Notes: a model not told the origin generated them from the letters alone. Shown: positions 25,875 to 34,367, counted from the stretch's first letter. The stretch: 42,542 bases of DNA from an uncultured Bacteroidales bacterium (GCA_947176235.1 CAMWPM010000014.1:1-42542); one strand, 5' to 3'. Numbers and translations are program-made.

Positions 25875-26951
25875 TTACTTGAGGGTGGAGTCCTGACGGA
25901 CGATGCGCCAGGAGTTGATGTAGAGACCGAGGCTGATGTTCCATCGGTTGTTGTCGTCGAGAATGAGCATCATGGTGTAGTCGTCCTGACGGTCGAGGAA
26001 GTCCTGATCTTCGATGTGCCGGTTGGCGGAGCCTTTAATCATAAGGAAGTAGGAGATGAGGTCGAGTCGTGCTACGGAGTGCTCGTTGCCGGGTTCGGTG
26101 CAGTTGATCTCGATGGTGGGTCGGTTGCCCTTTACGAGACGGGATGTGGTGAGATCGGCAATTACGGAAGAAATCTGAGTGGTGACGCGGGATGATTTCA
26201 CGGACGCCGTACCGGCAACGTTGTCGGGGTCGGGGAGGTCGGTTTCGGCAGTCGTGACAGCCCAGGGGTGATAGGTAACGGGCTCGGCTGCAGATGTGAG
26301 GTTGGTGTGATCGAGTGCAGCGTTGGTGTCGGTGATGCGGAAGTTGAAGTGATCGGGGTTGACGGGCTCGCCGTCGGCATGCTGGAGGACAACGCGGATG
26401 AAGTTGGTGTCCTTGGTGAGATCAATCTCGTAGTCGTAGGTTCCGGGGTCTTCGGGCATGACGGCGCCATCAATAGTGCCGTGGTAGAGGCGATGAATGT
26501 CGGATGAGGCGAGGAGCCCATCGCCGGCAGGGTTGGCGGGGGCGTCGAGGCGGATGTGGAGATCGGACTTTGACTGAATGTCCTGACCGCCGGCGAGAGT
26601 CCATGCGTGAGCTTCGTCCTCAAGAGATTTGCCGCCACACCAGACGACGATGTCGTAGGTGCCTGGATCGAGCGGAAGGGTGAGATAATAGTGGTCGGCG
26701 CTGAGGCGTTCGGCGGTTTCGGTGCCGGACCAAGCGAGACGTCCGTCGGTGGTAAAGGCGTAGACACCAACGTCGGTGACTTCGGCGGGGAATGCGTCAG
26801 CCCACTTCATGTTGCGGGTGTAGGAGAGGTGGAGCCGATAGTTGACAGCGCAATCGCCTTCGGAGTCGTAGACCATCTTGTCGCAGGCAGCGGTGGCGAG
26901 CAACAGGGTGATGGCGATGATGCGGGTGGCTATATGATGGATTGATTTCAT
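25875..26951 (-). CDS. FimB/Mfa2-family fimbrial anchor lipoprotein
   Basis: A 358-aa lipoprotein (lipobox ATAAC, Cys23) resembling the FimB/Mfa2 family, which holds the pilus base in the outer membrane and limits fibre length. The family hallmark follows the anchor: an acidic start, a Cys (CAVNYRLHLSYTRNMKWADAF) and VTDVGVYAFTTDGRL. Unlike the other subunits here, it shows no S-R site between a loose first strand and the folded domain, as expected for an unprocessed anchor. The C-terminus SWRIVRQDSTL is strikingly like that of the major fimbrillin (SWRIVNQNVTL). It lies directly after the major subunit gene, as in mfa1-mfa2 loci, with a 270-nt gap. Confidence 0.85.
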   Translation of the reverse strand: MKSIHHIATRIIAITLLLATAACDKMVYDSEGDCAVNYRLHLSYTRNMKWADAFPAEVTDVGVYAFTTDGRLAWSGTETAERLSADHYYLTLPLDPGTYDIVVWCGGKSLEDEAHAWTLAGGQDIQSKSDLHIRLDAPANPAGDGLLASSDIHRLYHGTIDGAVMPEDPGTYDYEIDLTKDTNFIRVVLQHADGEPVNPDHFNFRITDTNAALDHTNLTSAAEPVTYHPWAVTTAETDLPDPDNVAGTASVKSSRVTTQISSVIADLTTSRLVKGNRPTIEINCTEPGNEHSVARLDLISYFLMIKGSANRHIEDQDFLDRQDDYTMMLILDDNNRWNISLGLYINSWRIVRQDSTLK

Positions 26952-27172
26952 AATGGTCGGATTTATTGTGGCGGGGAGAGAGGCGGCGATTTCTGTGGAT
27001 GAGAGGTGGAGATGAGAGCGGGAGGTTGATGACGCGCTGAAAGATATTCAGAGACGCCCACCGGGGGATTGAAGAGAGAAAAGAGATTGTGAGGGTAAAA
27101 AAGATGATGGTGGGGTTAAGACTTCGGAGAGTTATGGAGTTTTTTTAAAGAAGCGGGAGGGGGGATGAATTT

Positions 27173-27192
27173 CCCCCTCGCCGCGATGGGGG
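27173..27192 (-). promoter_or_regulatory. GC-rich hairpin 3' of the major fimbrillin gene
   Basis: Five C (27173-27177) pair with five G (27188-27192), continued by TCG/CGA with one bulged base and a 3-nt loop. It lies 30 nt past the fimbrillin stop in a 270-nt gap. A second possible stem overlaps it (27159-27179). No clean T-run follows, so partial termination or protection of the major-subunit mRNA 3' end are both possible. The rest of 26952-27221 is purine-rich with no other signal. Confidence 0.45.
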
Positions 27193-27221
27193 ACAGATGT
27201 CGTCGTTATGTAACTATAGAA

Positions 27222-29006
27222 TTAATCGCCAAGTGTGACGTTCTGGTTAACGATACGCCAGGAAAGAACTTTGATGTTGGCTTTAACGCCGAACTCGTCG
27301 TTGGGATCGCTCGGGGGGACGATGGGCTTTTCGGGGTCGAATACGCCATGACCAAGGTTAGTCTCGGAGAGGGGCGCAAATGCTTCAATATTGACAAGAT
27401 AGTGATGGTTACGGACAAGTCCAAAAGAGCCGTTAGACCAGGCACCACCCTCAGCCGGTTCGGCAGCAAGGTGACGGATAGGTACACTAAAGTAGGCTTT
27501 ACCATCGGTGTAGGCAATAGCATGACCCGTGTTAGCCTGAATCTCCTTGTTAACTGTAGCACGATTGTCGGTGGTGATGAGTTGAGCTTCACTATTGCCG
27601 TTTTTATAATAATAAACGGTGTTGGAATTAGTGGCGCTCGTCTTGAAACGAATGGTTACGTTGTTTTCTTCAACGCCCTTTTTCTCGTCGCCAACAGCAG
27701 GAGTGGTGGGGTGATAAATTTCAAAGATTGCAGCAGCATCCTCGTCGGACAGAGTGGTGTATTCATTCACACCGTCTTTCTCACCGATTTTCTTAACGAC
27801 AACGGCACCCTGCTTTGCGAGCTCGCGGATGAGGTTCGGTTGATCGTAGAGTTTTGAGCCATAGAGATAAAATGTAGTGCCTTCTGTTGCATCGCCCAAA
27901 GAGTAATAACCGGCAATAACAACAGATGCGAGTGCGGCATTGGCATTAACCTTGCCATCACCACCATTATAGTAACTTCCAAAAACAGTGTTCTCAAGAG
28001 CATAGACGTAAGAACCTGCTGCACGATTCATGTTTTTAAACGGGCGATATTTGAGTGAATAACTATTGTTTTCCTGATTGTTAACATCGCCGACCTGATC
28101 AGATACGAAAGGATAAGTACCATCGTTGTAGTGGGGGCTCATAGCCCAATAGGAGCGACAGCGATCGGGATCGTTCCAGAAGAAAGACAGATCAATATTG
28201 TCGTACTCACGGTCGTTGAAACGTTTGGTCACGTAACATTTCTTTGCAAGAGCATTGATGCCCCAGCCGGTGATATGGAAAGTGAGTTTTTTCCCGTCAA
28301 TCGTACCGGTATGTCCCTTAAGGTTGTCAGCCTGGGTGAGGGTAACCTTAGCAGCGACGCGCTCAAGATAAACGTCGACCGCCTCAGCCGTTTTTTTCTC
28401 ATCTTCAGTCTGATAGAAATTGGCACGAGAAACCTCAACGGCGCGCTGGAGAACCTTTTTGTCATTGAAATACACGGCGTTGTTCATTGCAATGAGAGTC
28501 TTGGAAGAGTTATCATCGCCAGTCACCTGTGTAAGAGAAGTGGTGATAGTGCTTGACTTCAGTTCGTTCAGAGACCAATTGATAGCAGCCAAACTGGTGA
28601 CCGGGTTGGCATAGACCATCATATAAGAGGGAATCTTACCTTCTTTAAGGGAAATCGTAGTCTCAACCGTCTTTATGACAGAGATATTAGGATCATTGGG
28701 CTGAGGAGTGTTGGTGATATTTGCCTTTGTGACAGGAGCAGAGGTCAAGAAATTGCCGTAAGCATCATAGAAAGCAAGGAGTGCAGACTGGATTTCGTTT
28801 TCATCAACGGTGCCATCCTGAAAGTCAGAGTCATCCAGCACATCCGTATCATCCTCGGCACGTCCGAGTGCGGAGTTGCCAAGGAAGTTGACGCGAATGA
28901 AGGCTGTCTTCGAGTAGTCGAGGTCGGGGGCAGCGCTTTTGTCGTCGGAGCAGGCAGAAAGGGCAAGCATTGCCAGAGCTCCGAGAAGCAGATTTTTTGT
29001 TTTCAT
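27222..29006 (-). CDS. Mfa1-type major fimbrillin (type V pilus shaft subunit)
   Basis: Exported lipoprotein precursor of 594 aa and probable shaft subunit. I choose the ATG at 29006, not the one at 29054, because it begins a normal lipoprotein signal (MKTKNLLLG...LALSAC, Cys19); the upstream extension is very Lys-rich and destroys it. A short strand (KTAFIRVNFLGNSA) is followed by Arg49-Ala50 in ALGRAED, the place where Porphyromonas Mfa1 is cleaved, as I recall it. The body shows the Mfa1 layout: N-terminal domain, VYLERVAAKVTLTQ strand, HFDI-like GWGINALAKKCYVTK segment, and a C-terminal domain ending in VLSWRIVNQNVTLGD, a candidate donor strand. A DUF3868 gene precedes it and the Mfa2-type anchor follows, the usual order. 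Confidence 0.88.
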   Translation of the reverse strand: MKTKNLLLGALAMLALSACSDDKSAAPDLDYSKTAFIRVNFLGNSALGRAEDDTDVLDDSDFQDGTVDENEIQSALLAFYDAYGNFLTSAPVTKANITNTPQPNDPNISVIKTVETTISLKEGKIPSYMMVYANPVTSLAAINWSLNELKSSTITTSLTQVTGDDNSSKTLIAMNNAVYFNDKKVLQRAVEVSRANFYQTEDEKKTAEAVDVYLERVAAKVTLTQADNLKGHTGTIDGKKLTFHITGWGINALAKKCYVTKRFNDREYDNIDLSFFWNDPDRCRSYWAMSPHYNDGTYPFVSDQVGDVNNQENNSYSLKYRPFKNMNRAAGSYVYALENTVFGSYYNGGDGKVNANAALASVVIAGYYSLGDATEGTTFYLYGSKLYDQPNLIRELAKQGAVVVKKIGEKDGVNEYTTLSDEDAAAIFEIYHPTTPAVGDEKKGVEENNVTIRFKTSATNSNTVYYYKNGNSEAQLITTDNRATVNKEIQANTGHAIAYTDGKAYFSVPIRHLAAEPAEGGAWSNGSFGLVRNHHYLVNIEAFAPLSETNLGHGVFDPEKPIVPPSDPNDEFGVKANIKVLSWRIVNQNVTLGD

Positions 29007-29075
29007 TTTAGGAAAAGAGGTTGGTTTATATTTTTTTATTTTGTTTATTTTCAAGCGGATGTGAAAAGCGACGAA

Positions 29076-30536
29076 TCATCGGGATGCGTGTCTGATGATT
29101 TCGTCGAGCTGTGAAATGGCATCGTCAGCCTGAGTGACACCTGCGTCGGCAGCCTGCCGGAAGAGGGTCATGGCTGCTTCGTGATCGCCCTGACGGGCAA
29201 GTAGGATGGCGCGGGCGTAGGTGGCTTGCGGGGACTGTCCGGCGCGGGAGAGGTAGCGTTCGGCGCGGGTAAGGTCGCCAGACTCAAGCGCAGGGATGGC
29301 TGCATTGAGGTTGGCTTCGGGTGAGTCGGGGAAGAGACGTGCTGCTGTCTCCATGACTTCGACATATTCGGCGGATCCTTTCTCGTAGGACTGGGCGAGG
29401 GTGATCAGCTCACTGAGAGAGAGGCGACGGGGATCGCGAACCCAAGCGCTGCGGAGCTCCTCGACGGTGGTGAAGGAGCGGATGGTGTAGCTGACAGTGT
29501 AGTCGGTGTGGCGTAGGGAGGGGTAGACGTCGGCGAGGAGGATGCGATACTGGTCGGGATAGGTGGATTTGATTTTCCATTCGCGTCCGTCGGGGTTGCC
29601 GTCGTAGATAGGTGTGGTGGCAAGCTCTATGATGGCTTCGCGGTCGGGCATGTCGGAATTCTCAAGCCAAGCGATGAGGCCTTTCCAGTCCTCGGCTTCC
29701 CAAGAGGCATGGAGGATGTCGGCGGGGAAAGCGTAGAGGTTGCGGATGTACTGGCGGAGGGCTTCGGTGCGTGCGCGAGCGAGGCGCTCGTTGTTGGCGT
29801 AGGATCCTTCGGGAGATGCGTAGCCTCGGAGGGAGAGGGATGTAATGGTGTAGTCGGGGTCGTTCTTGATAATAGAAATTGTGTCGCGGATGTTGGCAAG
29901 TTCGACGGGGTTGCGGCGATAGTCGGGGTAGATCTGCGACTTGTTGACGGGGAAGTCGATGAATGCGTGTCCGTCGGCATGACGAATCTTCTCAACAGCG
30001 GCTACTGATGTGATGTAGACGTCGTAGTCGGGGACAAATTCGTGGGGTCGCATGTCGATGGTGGCAGCAAGATAGTCGCCGGTGACGGTCGGACGGCAAC
30101 TGCATCCGGAGATTGTGTCGGTGAGGACAAGGGTGGCATCAAGCATCCAGTCGGCGTAAGGTAGACGGACCTGAACGGGAAGCGTGTCGGCTTTGCCGGA
30201 GCGGAAGATGGTGTAGCCTTCGGGTTCGATTCCGTCACGACGGTCGCGGATGTAGCGTGTGCGTCCTGAGACGATGGCTCCAGGCAGCGTGACGCGATGG
30301 ATGCTGTCGAGAAGCACCGGGGTGACTGCAAGCTGCTTTTCGCTGCCGAGGCGAACGGAGGAGAGGTGGAGCGTGTAGGAGATATAGAAGTTGTCGTCGG
30401 TGCGCTCGGCACTGATGTCGGAGATGCCGACGGGGAAAGAGGGGTCGGCGGGTGCGGGGATGACCTGTGCGACGGAAGAGACGCGGCATGCAAAGATGAG
30501 GGCGATAATGGCGGAAATGTATCGGATAGTCTTCAT
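29076..30536 (-). CDS. DUF3868 / OmpA-like periplasmic protein of the pilus operon
   Basis: A 486-aa exported protein (signal about 1-24, ending SSVAQ). Residues about 25-185 form the DUF3868 region common in Bacteroidales fimbrial loci. Residues about 190-275 are OmpA-like: FPVNKSQIYPDY, then LSLRGYASPEGSYANNERLARARTEALRQYI, the peptidoglycan-binding pattern. The C-terminal ~100 residues look like TPR-type helical repeats (AEYVEVMETAARLFPDSPEANLNAA and GDLTRAERYLSRAG). It probably ties the pilus machinery to the cell wall. It begins 16 nt after the DUF3575 gene and ends 69 nt before the major fimbrillin. No lipobox is present. Confidence 0.85.
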   Translation of the reverse strand: MKTIRYISAIIALIFACRVSSVAQVIPAPADPSFPVGISDISAERTDDNFYISYTLHLSSVRLGSEKQLAVTPVLLDSIHRVTLPGAIVSGRTRYIRDRRDGIEPEGYTIFRSGKADTLPVQVRLPYADWMLDATLVLTDTISGCSCRPTVTGDYLAATIDMRPHEFVPDYDVYITSVAAVEKIRHADGHAFIDFPVNKSQIYPDYRRNPVELANIRDTISIIKNDPDYTITSLSLRGYASPEGSYANNERLARARTEALRQYIRNLYAFPADILHASWEAEDWKGLIAWLENSDMPDREAIIELATTPIYDGNPDGREWKIKSTYPDQYRILLADVYPSLRHTDYTVSYTIRSFTTVEELRSAWVRDPRRLSLSELITLAQSYEKGSAEYVEVMETAARLFPDSPEANLNAAIPALESGDLTRAERYLSRAGQSPQATYARAILLARQGDHEAAMTLFRQAADAGVTQADDAISQLDEIIRHASR

Positions 30537-30552
30537 GATGGCGTAAGGAGTG

Positions 30553-31155
30553 TTAGAAAACGTAAACGAAGTTGAGGGCTATCTTCGTCGGTCCAAAGTA
30601 ATGATGATGCAGATCGGAAGCAATCTTTCGCCCGCATCCGGCACATCGATAGACGTCGTAGCGAGTGTAGAGGTAGCCGGCGGCAATTTCGGCTTCGATG
30701 TTGAAGTGGCGCGAGACGATCCAGGAGTAGCCGTAACCGATGCCGCCTCCACCGAACCAACCCTGATGCCGCAGATCCCTGGTTGACTTGAATCCGTTGT
30801 CGAGGAAGCTGAGGAAGTCGAGGTTGACATTCCCTACGTTATATTGTCCGCCGATGGCATGGAATGCGAGGAAGTGTCCGCCCATGCTACGGCAGAACCA
30901 AAATCGTGCTTCGGGCTGTACCATCCAATGTTTCCAACGCTTTCCCCCGGAGAAACTCCAGAAGTTCATGTTGCCGGAGACGTCGAGCGACCACTTACGC
31001 GCGAGCCGCAGTTCGGCGCCGACGTTGACAGTGGCGGTGGCGTCGTAGAGCAAGTTGGTCTTCACAGCAAAGTTTTGAGCACTGCTTTTGTCCGGGAAAC
31101 AGAATAAAAACAGGATCGCTGCCAGGATTGACAGCCTTAGGTGTTTTTTTGCCAT
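30553..31155 (-). CDS. DUF3575 outer-membrane-like protein, first gene of the pilus operon
   Basis: A 200-aa protein with a signal peptide (about 1-26, ending KSSAQ) and alternating hydrophobic strands (NLLYDATATVNVGAELRLARKWSLDVSGNM begins within it), as in small outer-membrane beta-barrels. The combination NLLYDA and a repeated W-containing strand is typical of DUF3575, a family commonly coded at the head of Bacteroidales fimbrial operons. It ends in an aromatic residue (VYVF), the usual signal for outer-membrane barrel insertion. A good promoter lies 77 nt upstream. Exact role in pilus assembly is unknown. Confidence 0.85.
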   Translation of the reverse strand: MAKKHLRLSILAAILFLFCFPDKSSAQNFAVKTNLLYDATATVNVGAELRLARKWSLDVSGNMNFWSFSGGKRWKHWMVQPEARFWFCRSMGGHFLAFHAIGGQYNVGNVNLDFLSFLDNGFKSTRDLRHQGWFGGGGIGYGYSWIVSRHFNIEAEIAAGYLYTRYDVYRCAGCGRKIASDLHHHYFGPTKIALNFVYVF

Positions 31156-31231
31156 TGAGTTTGGGCGGCAGATCTAAACCGCAGATTAAGTGAAAAATGG
31201 GTAATGAACAGGTATTAGTATTGATATTTGG

Positions 31232-31263
31232 CAAATGTAGCAAAAATAAGTGTTAACTGCAAA
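31232..31263 (-). promoter_or_regulatory. Promoter of the pilus operon
   Basis: On the minus strand, TTTG at 31263-31260 and TACATTTG at 31239-31232, with 20 bp between, match the Bacteroidetes consensus in full. Transcription would begin near 31225, giving a leader of about 70 nt to the ATG at 31155. A second -7-like box lies at 31241-31248. No inverted repeats flanking it were found, so no sign of an invertible promoter. The rest of the 31156-31470 gap is AT-rich with an eight-G tract. Confidence 0.75.
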
Positions 31264-31307
31264 ATAATCAGGCAAAAAATAGTAAGTTGAAGCGGAAAAG
31301 TGTGAAT

Positions 31308-31315
31308 GGGGGGGG
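31308..31315. repeat. Eight-G homopolymer upstream of the pilus promoter
   Basis: An uninterrupted run of eight G lies about 45 bp upstream of the -33 element of the pilus operon. Such tracts are prone to slipped-strand length change. Any effect on pilus expression is inference. Confidence 0.85.
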
Positions 31316-31470
31316 TAAATGTCTTATAATCAACAATATAGCAAATTTGCAAAATTTGGAATTAAGATCGGTTGGTTATAATCTGAAAGATGCGGAATGA
31401 GAATCGGTTCACATAAAGGTCCGTCGGGCTGAATGAATCAGGTAGGCGGCGGGCAAAGGGTAAAGATCAA

Positions 31471-32016
31471 TCATGACTGAAGGGCGTCGAAGTCGCGACG
31501 GGTCATGAGGCAGAAGTGCTCGGTGCGTCGGTCGCCCAGAGGTGTGGGGGCGTTGTAGGCAGTGTGGTGAGGGCGGAATCCGCATTTAAGGCAGACACTC
31601 TGTGACTTGACGTTTCCATCGTAGTAGCCGCACCATACGGAGTTGAGGTTGAGCTGCAGGAAGCAACGGCTAAGGAGAGTGCGGACGGCTTCGGGGATGT
31701 AACCGTTGCCCCAGAAAGGGCGTCCGATCCAGTAACCAATCTCGGCTTCGCCGGGGCGCATTTCGGCAGTATGGAGCCTGGCGCCGATCATTATTCCGCA
31801 GCATCCAACAGGTTCGCCGGTGGACTTGAGCACTACGGCGTAGGTCTCGGGTGCGGCAAAGACGGTGCGGATGATCTCAATGCTATCCTCGACTGAGCGG
31901 TGAGGTGTCCAACCGGCAGAGGGACCGACGTCGGGATCGGATGCGTAGCGGAAGAGGGCGGGGGCGTCGTCGACAGTCCATGGGCGAAGGATGAGGCGAG
32001 GGGTTTCGATGATCAT
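31471..32016 (-). CDS. GNAT family N-acetyltransferase (RimJ/RimL-like)
   Basis: A 181-aa cytoplasmic acetyltransferase. It opens with ETPRLILRPWTVDDAPALF, the start typical of the RimJ/RimL branch, which acetylates ribosomal-protein N-termini or small amines. The acetyl-CoA loop is at residues 99-108 (RPFWGNGYIP), preceded by EIGYWIG. The strand-turn LNLNSVWCGYYDGNVKSQSVCLKCGF completes the fold. It is a single gene between the pilus operon and the divergent GH31 gene; TAACTTTG at 32073-32066 (minus strand) is a plausible -7 box. The substrate cannot be inferred. Confidence 0.9.
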   Translation of the reverse strand: MIIETPRLILRPWTVDDAPALFRYASDPDVGPSAGWTPHRSVEDSIEIIRTVFAAPETYAVVLKSTGEPVGCCGIMIGARLHTAEMRPGEAEIGYWIGRPFWGNGYIPEAVRTLLSRCFLQLNLNSVWCGYYDGNVKSQSVCLKCGFRPHHTAYNAPTPLGDRRTEHFCLMTRRDFDALQS

Positions 32017-32065
32017 AGGTCAGGGGGGGAAGGGAACTGCGGTTGGTGTCGTTAGTTTGATATTG

Positions 32066-32073
32066 CAAAGTTA
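32066..32073 (-). promoter_or_regulatory. -7 element for the GNAT gene
   Basis: Minus-strand TAACTTTG fits TAnnTTTG, 50 nt before the ATG at 32016. The -33 position is poorly conserved. Confidence 0.5.
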
Positions 32074-32165
32074 GGAATAGATTTGGAATAACGCAGAGGA
32101 ATGTGTGTGTTTTTTTTTAACATCATTTGTAGAATCGGTCGTGTGGAATTTCTCAGGTAATACAT

Positions 32166-32173
32166 TATCTTTG
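32166..32173 (+). promoter_or_regulatory. -7 element for the GH31 gene
   Basis: TATCTTTG fits TAnnTTTG, 68 nt before the ATG at 32241. No TTTG is found at the -33 distance. Confidence 0.55.
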
Positions 32174-32240
32174 CAGAAAGAGAGGACGCCGGATGTGCAG
32201 GTGCCTTTCAAAGAAAGAGTAATCGTCGTGTTTTTGTAAA

Positions 32241-34367
32241 ATGAATCTAAAAAAGTTTGTGATAATGGCTATTGCCTCAGTAACGGGAATGCAGTGCGTG
32301 TCGGCACAGGATGCTTTTATGATCGGGAAGGATGTGGCTGTGTTTTATCCCGAGGGATATGATGCGCGCCAGCATGAGCCGTCGCCAATCTTCGTAGTGG
32401 ATTTCGAGCGTACGGAAGACGTGGCGGGGGGATGGCGGATTCGCCCGGAATTTTCAATTAATGGGGGAAAGAGCGTTGCCAGAATTGCAGTGGGAAAGGA
32501 AGTGGATTTCTACGGGAACGGTGAAGTGGCAGGTCAGCTGAGACGAAACGGAAAAGAGGTGAAATTCTGGAATACGGATGCTCCGAAATATGAAGTGGAC
32601 GGCGGTAAGCGCCTCTATCAGAGTCATCCGTGGGTGCTTGTAGTGAGAAGGGACGGAACAGCTTTCGGCGTCATTGCCGACAACACGTGGAAATCGTCGG
32701 TGAGGATGGATGAGGAGGAGATAACGTTTGAGAGCGAGGGCCCGGCGTTCAGGGTTGTCATTATAGAGAAAGGCTCGCCGGCGGAAGTGCTGAAAGAGCT
32801 TGCAGACCTGACGGGGCATATCGAGATGCCTCCGCTGTGGGCTCTGGGCTATCAGCAGTGCCGCTGGAGCTATTTCCCCGACACTCGGGTGAAGGAGATC
32901 GCGGACTCTCTGCGACTGCACAGGATTCCTTCGGACGTGATATGGATGGACATCGACTACATGGATAATTTCAAGGTGTTCACGTTTGACAAAGAGCGGT
33001 TTCCGGATCCGAAGGATCTGAACGATTATCTGCATGAAAGAGGATTTAAGACTGTGTGGATGATCGACCCAGGAGTGAAGGTGGAGGAAGGATACAGGAT
33101 AGATGACGAGGGGACGAAGATGGACTACTGGGTGAAGGATGCGAACGGTAAGCCTTACGAGGGAGAAGTGTGGCCCGGACAGTGTCATTTCCCGGACTTT
33201 ACGCGTCCGGAGGTGAGGGAATGGTGGGGATCGCTTTACAAGGACTATATGGCGACGGGGATTGACGGCGTGTGGAACGACATGAATGAGCCTGCAATTT
33301 TCAATGTGGAGACGAGCACGATGCCGGAGGATAACCGGCATGAGGGAGGCGGTGGTCTGGCTGCCGGACCGCATCTGCGCTATCACAACTCGTACGGGTT
33401 GAACATGGTGAAGGCGAGCCGTGAGGGCATACTTGAGGCGAATCCGGAGAAGCGTCCGTTCGTGCTGACGCGCTCGAATTTTCTCGGCGGTCACCGCTAT
33501 GCTGCTACGTGGACCGGCGACAATGCTTCGGATCCGTCGCTGATGAAAATGAGTGTCCCGATGACGATAAATCTGGGTCTGTCGGGTCAGCCGTTCAATG
33601 GTCCTGACATCGGCGGCTTTTTTGACGACTGCACTCCGGAGCTTCTGGCGCAGTGGACTGCGATGGGGGTGTATTTCCCGTTTGTACGTAACCACTCGGC
33701 TGCCGGGACGCGGCAGCAGGAGCCGTGGGCTTTCGGGGAGGAAACGCTTGACGTCTGCCGTACGGCGATCAACCGTCGGTACAGGCTCTTGCCATATATC
33801 TACACGCTTTTCCGTGAGGCTTACGAGGATGGGGTGCCGGTGATGCGTCCGGCGTTTTTTGCCGACGTGAAGGATGCTGCGCTGCGCAAGGAGCAGGAGG
33901 CTTTTCTGCTTGGCGGAGACCTGATGGTGGTGCCGCGTTGGGCTGAGAATCCTGCAATGCCTGCGGGAGACTGGCGCAGGATTGTGCTTGAAGACGGGAC
34001 GGACGATGGCTATCAGGCGATGCTGTATCAGCGCCCGGGGTCGATCATCCCGATCGCCAATCTCAGTCAAAACACTACGGAATACTCGACGGACAGCCTG
34101 ACGCTCCTCGTTAATCTCGACGGGGATGGAAAGGCGTGTGGCAGACTCTATGAGGATGAAGGTGAGGGGTTTGGATTCAGAGATGGCGAATATGCGGATT
34201 TCGCTTTGTCGGCTTCATGCGCTGGCGATGAGGTGATAGTAAGCGTCACGCAGACCAACGGGAACATGCATAAGGGCCGTAAACGGATTCGCGTGGGGCT
34301 TGTGATGCCTGACGGGATCGTGTATTCGCAGTGGACTGGGGGCCGGACCGTCAGGGTCGGGAGATGA
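32241..34367 (+). CDS. Secreted glycoside hydrolase family 31 (alpha-glucosidase-like)
   Basis: Exported retaining enzyme of 708 aa, likely removing alpha-glucose or alpha-xylose from oligosaccharides in the periplasm. The signal peptide ends near residue 22 (QCVSAQ). An N-terminal beta-sandwich is followed by the barrel: ALGYQQCRWSYFPD, VIWMDIDYMD, the nucleophile Asp347 in VWNDMNEPAIF, and the acid/base Asp427 in TWTGDNASD. The segment FVRNHSAAGTRQQEPWAFG and the C-terminal beta domains are typical of GH31 alpha-glucosidases. Length is within the family's usual range. It is a single gene with its own -7 box; the galactosidase operon lies 20 kb away, so no polysaccharide utilisation locus is visible. 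Confidence 0.93.
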   Translation: MNLKKFVIMAIASVTGMQCVSAQDAFMIGKDVAVFYPEGYDARQHEPSPIFVVDFERTEDVAGGWRIRPEFSINGGKSVARIAVGKEVDFYGNGEVAGQLRRNGKEVKFWNTDAPKYEVDGGKRLYQSHPWVLVVRRDGTAFGVIADNTWKSSVRMDEEEITFESEGPAFRVVIIEKGSPAEVLKELADLTGHIEMPPLWALGYQQCRWSYFPDTRVKEIADSLRLHRIPSDVIWMDIDYMDNFKVFTFDKERFPDPKDLNDYLHERGFKTVWMIDPGVKVEEGYRIDDEGTKMDYWVKDANGKPYEGEVWPGQCHFPDFTRPEVREWWGSLYKDYMATGIDGVWNDMNEPAIFNVETSTMPEDNRHEGGGGLAAGPHLRYHNSYGLNMVKASREGILEANPEKRPFVLTRSNFLGGHRYAATWTGDNASDPSLMKMSVPMTINLGLSGQPFNGPDIGGFFDDCTPELLAQWTAMGVYFPFVRNHSAAGTRQQEPWAFGEETLDVCRTAINRRYRLLPYIYTLFREAYEDGVPVMRPAFFADVKDAALRKEQEAFLLGGDLMVVPRWAENPAMPAGDWRRIVLEDGTDDGYQAMLYQRPGSIIPIANLSQNTTEYSTDSLTLLVNLDGDGKACGRLYEDEGEGFGFRDGEYADFALSASCAGDEVIVSVTQTNGNMHKGRKRIRVGLVMPDGIVYSQWTGGRTVRVGR

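Noticed and set aside
31225-31470. Invertible promoter for the pilus operon
   Set aside because: I looked for inverted repeats flanking the -33/-7 boxes and found only short AT-rich similarities in direct orientation, and no recombinase gene nearby.
32454-34070. A 538-codon open frame antisense to the GH31 gene
   Set aside because: It is covered by a gene with a full set of GH31 catalytic residues; the antisense product is very rich in His, Arg, Pro and Leu with no domain, signal or start context, as expected from GC-biased codon use.
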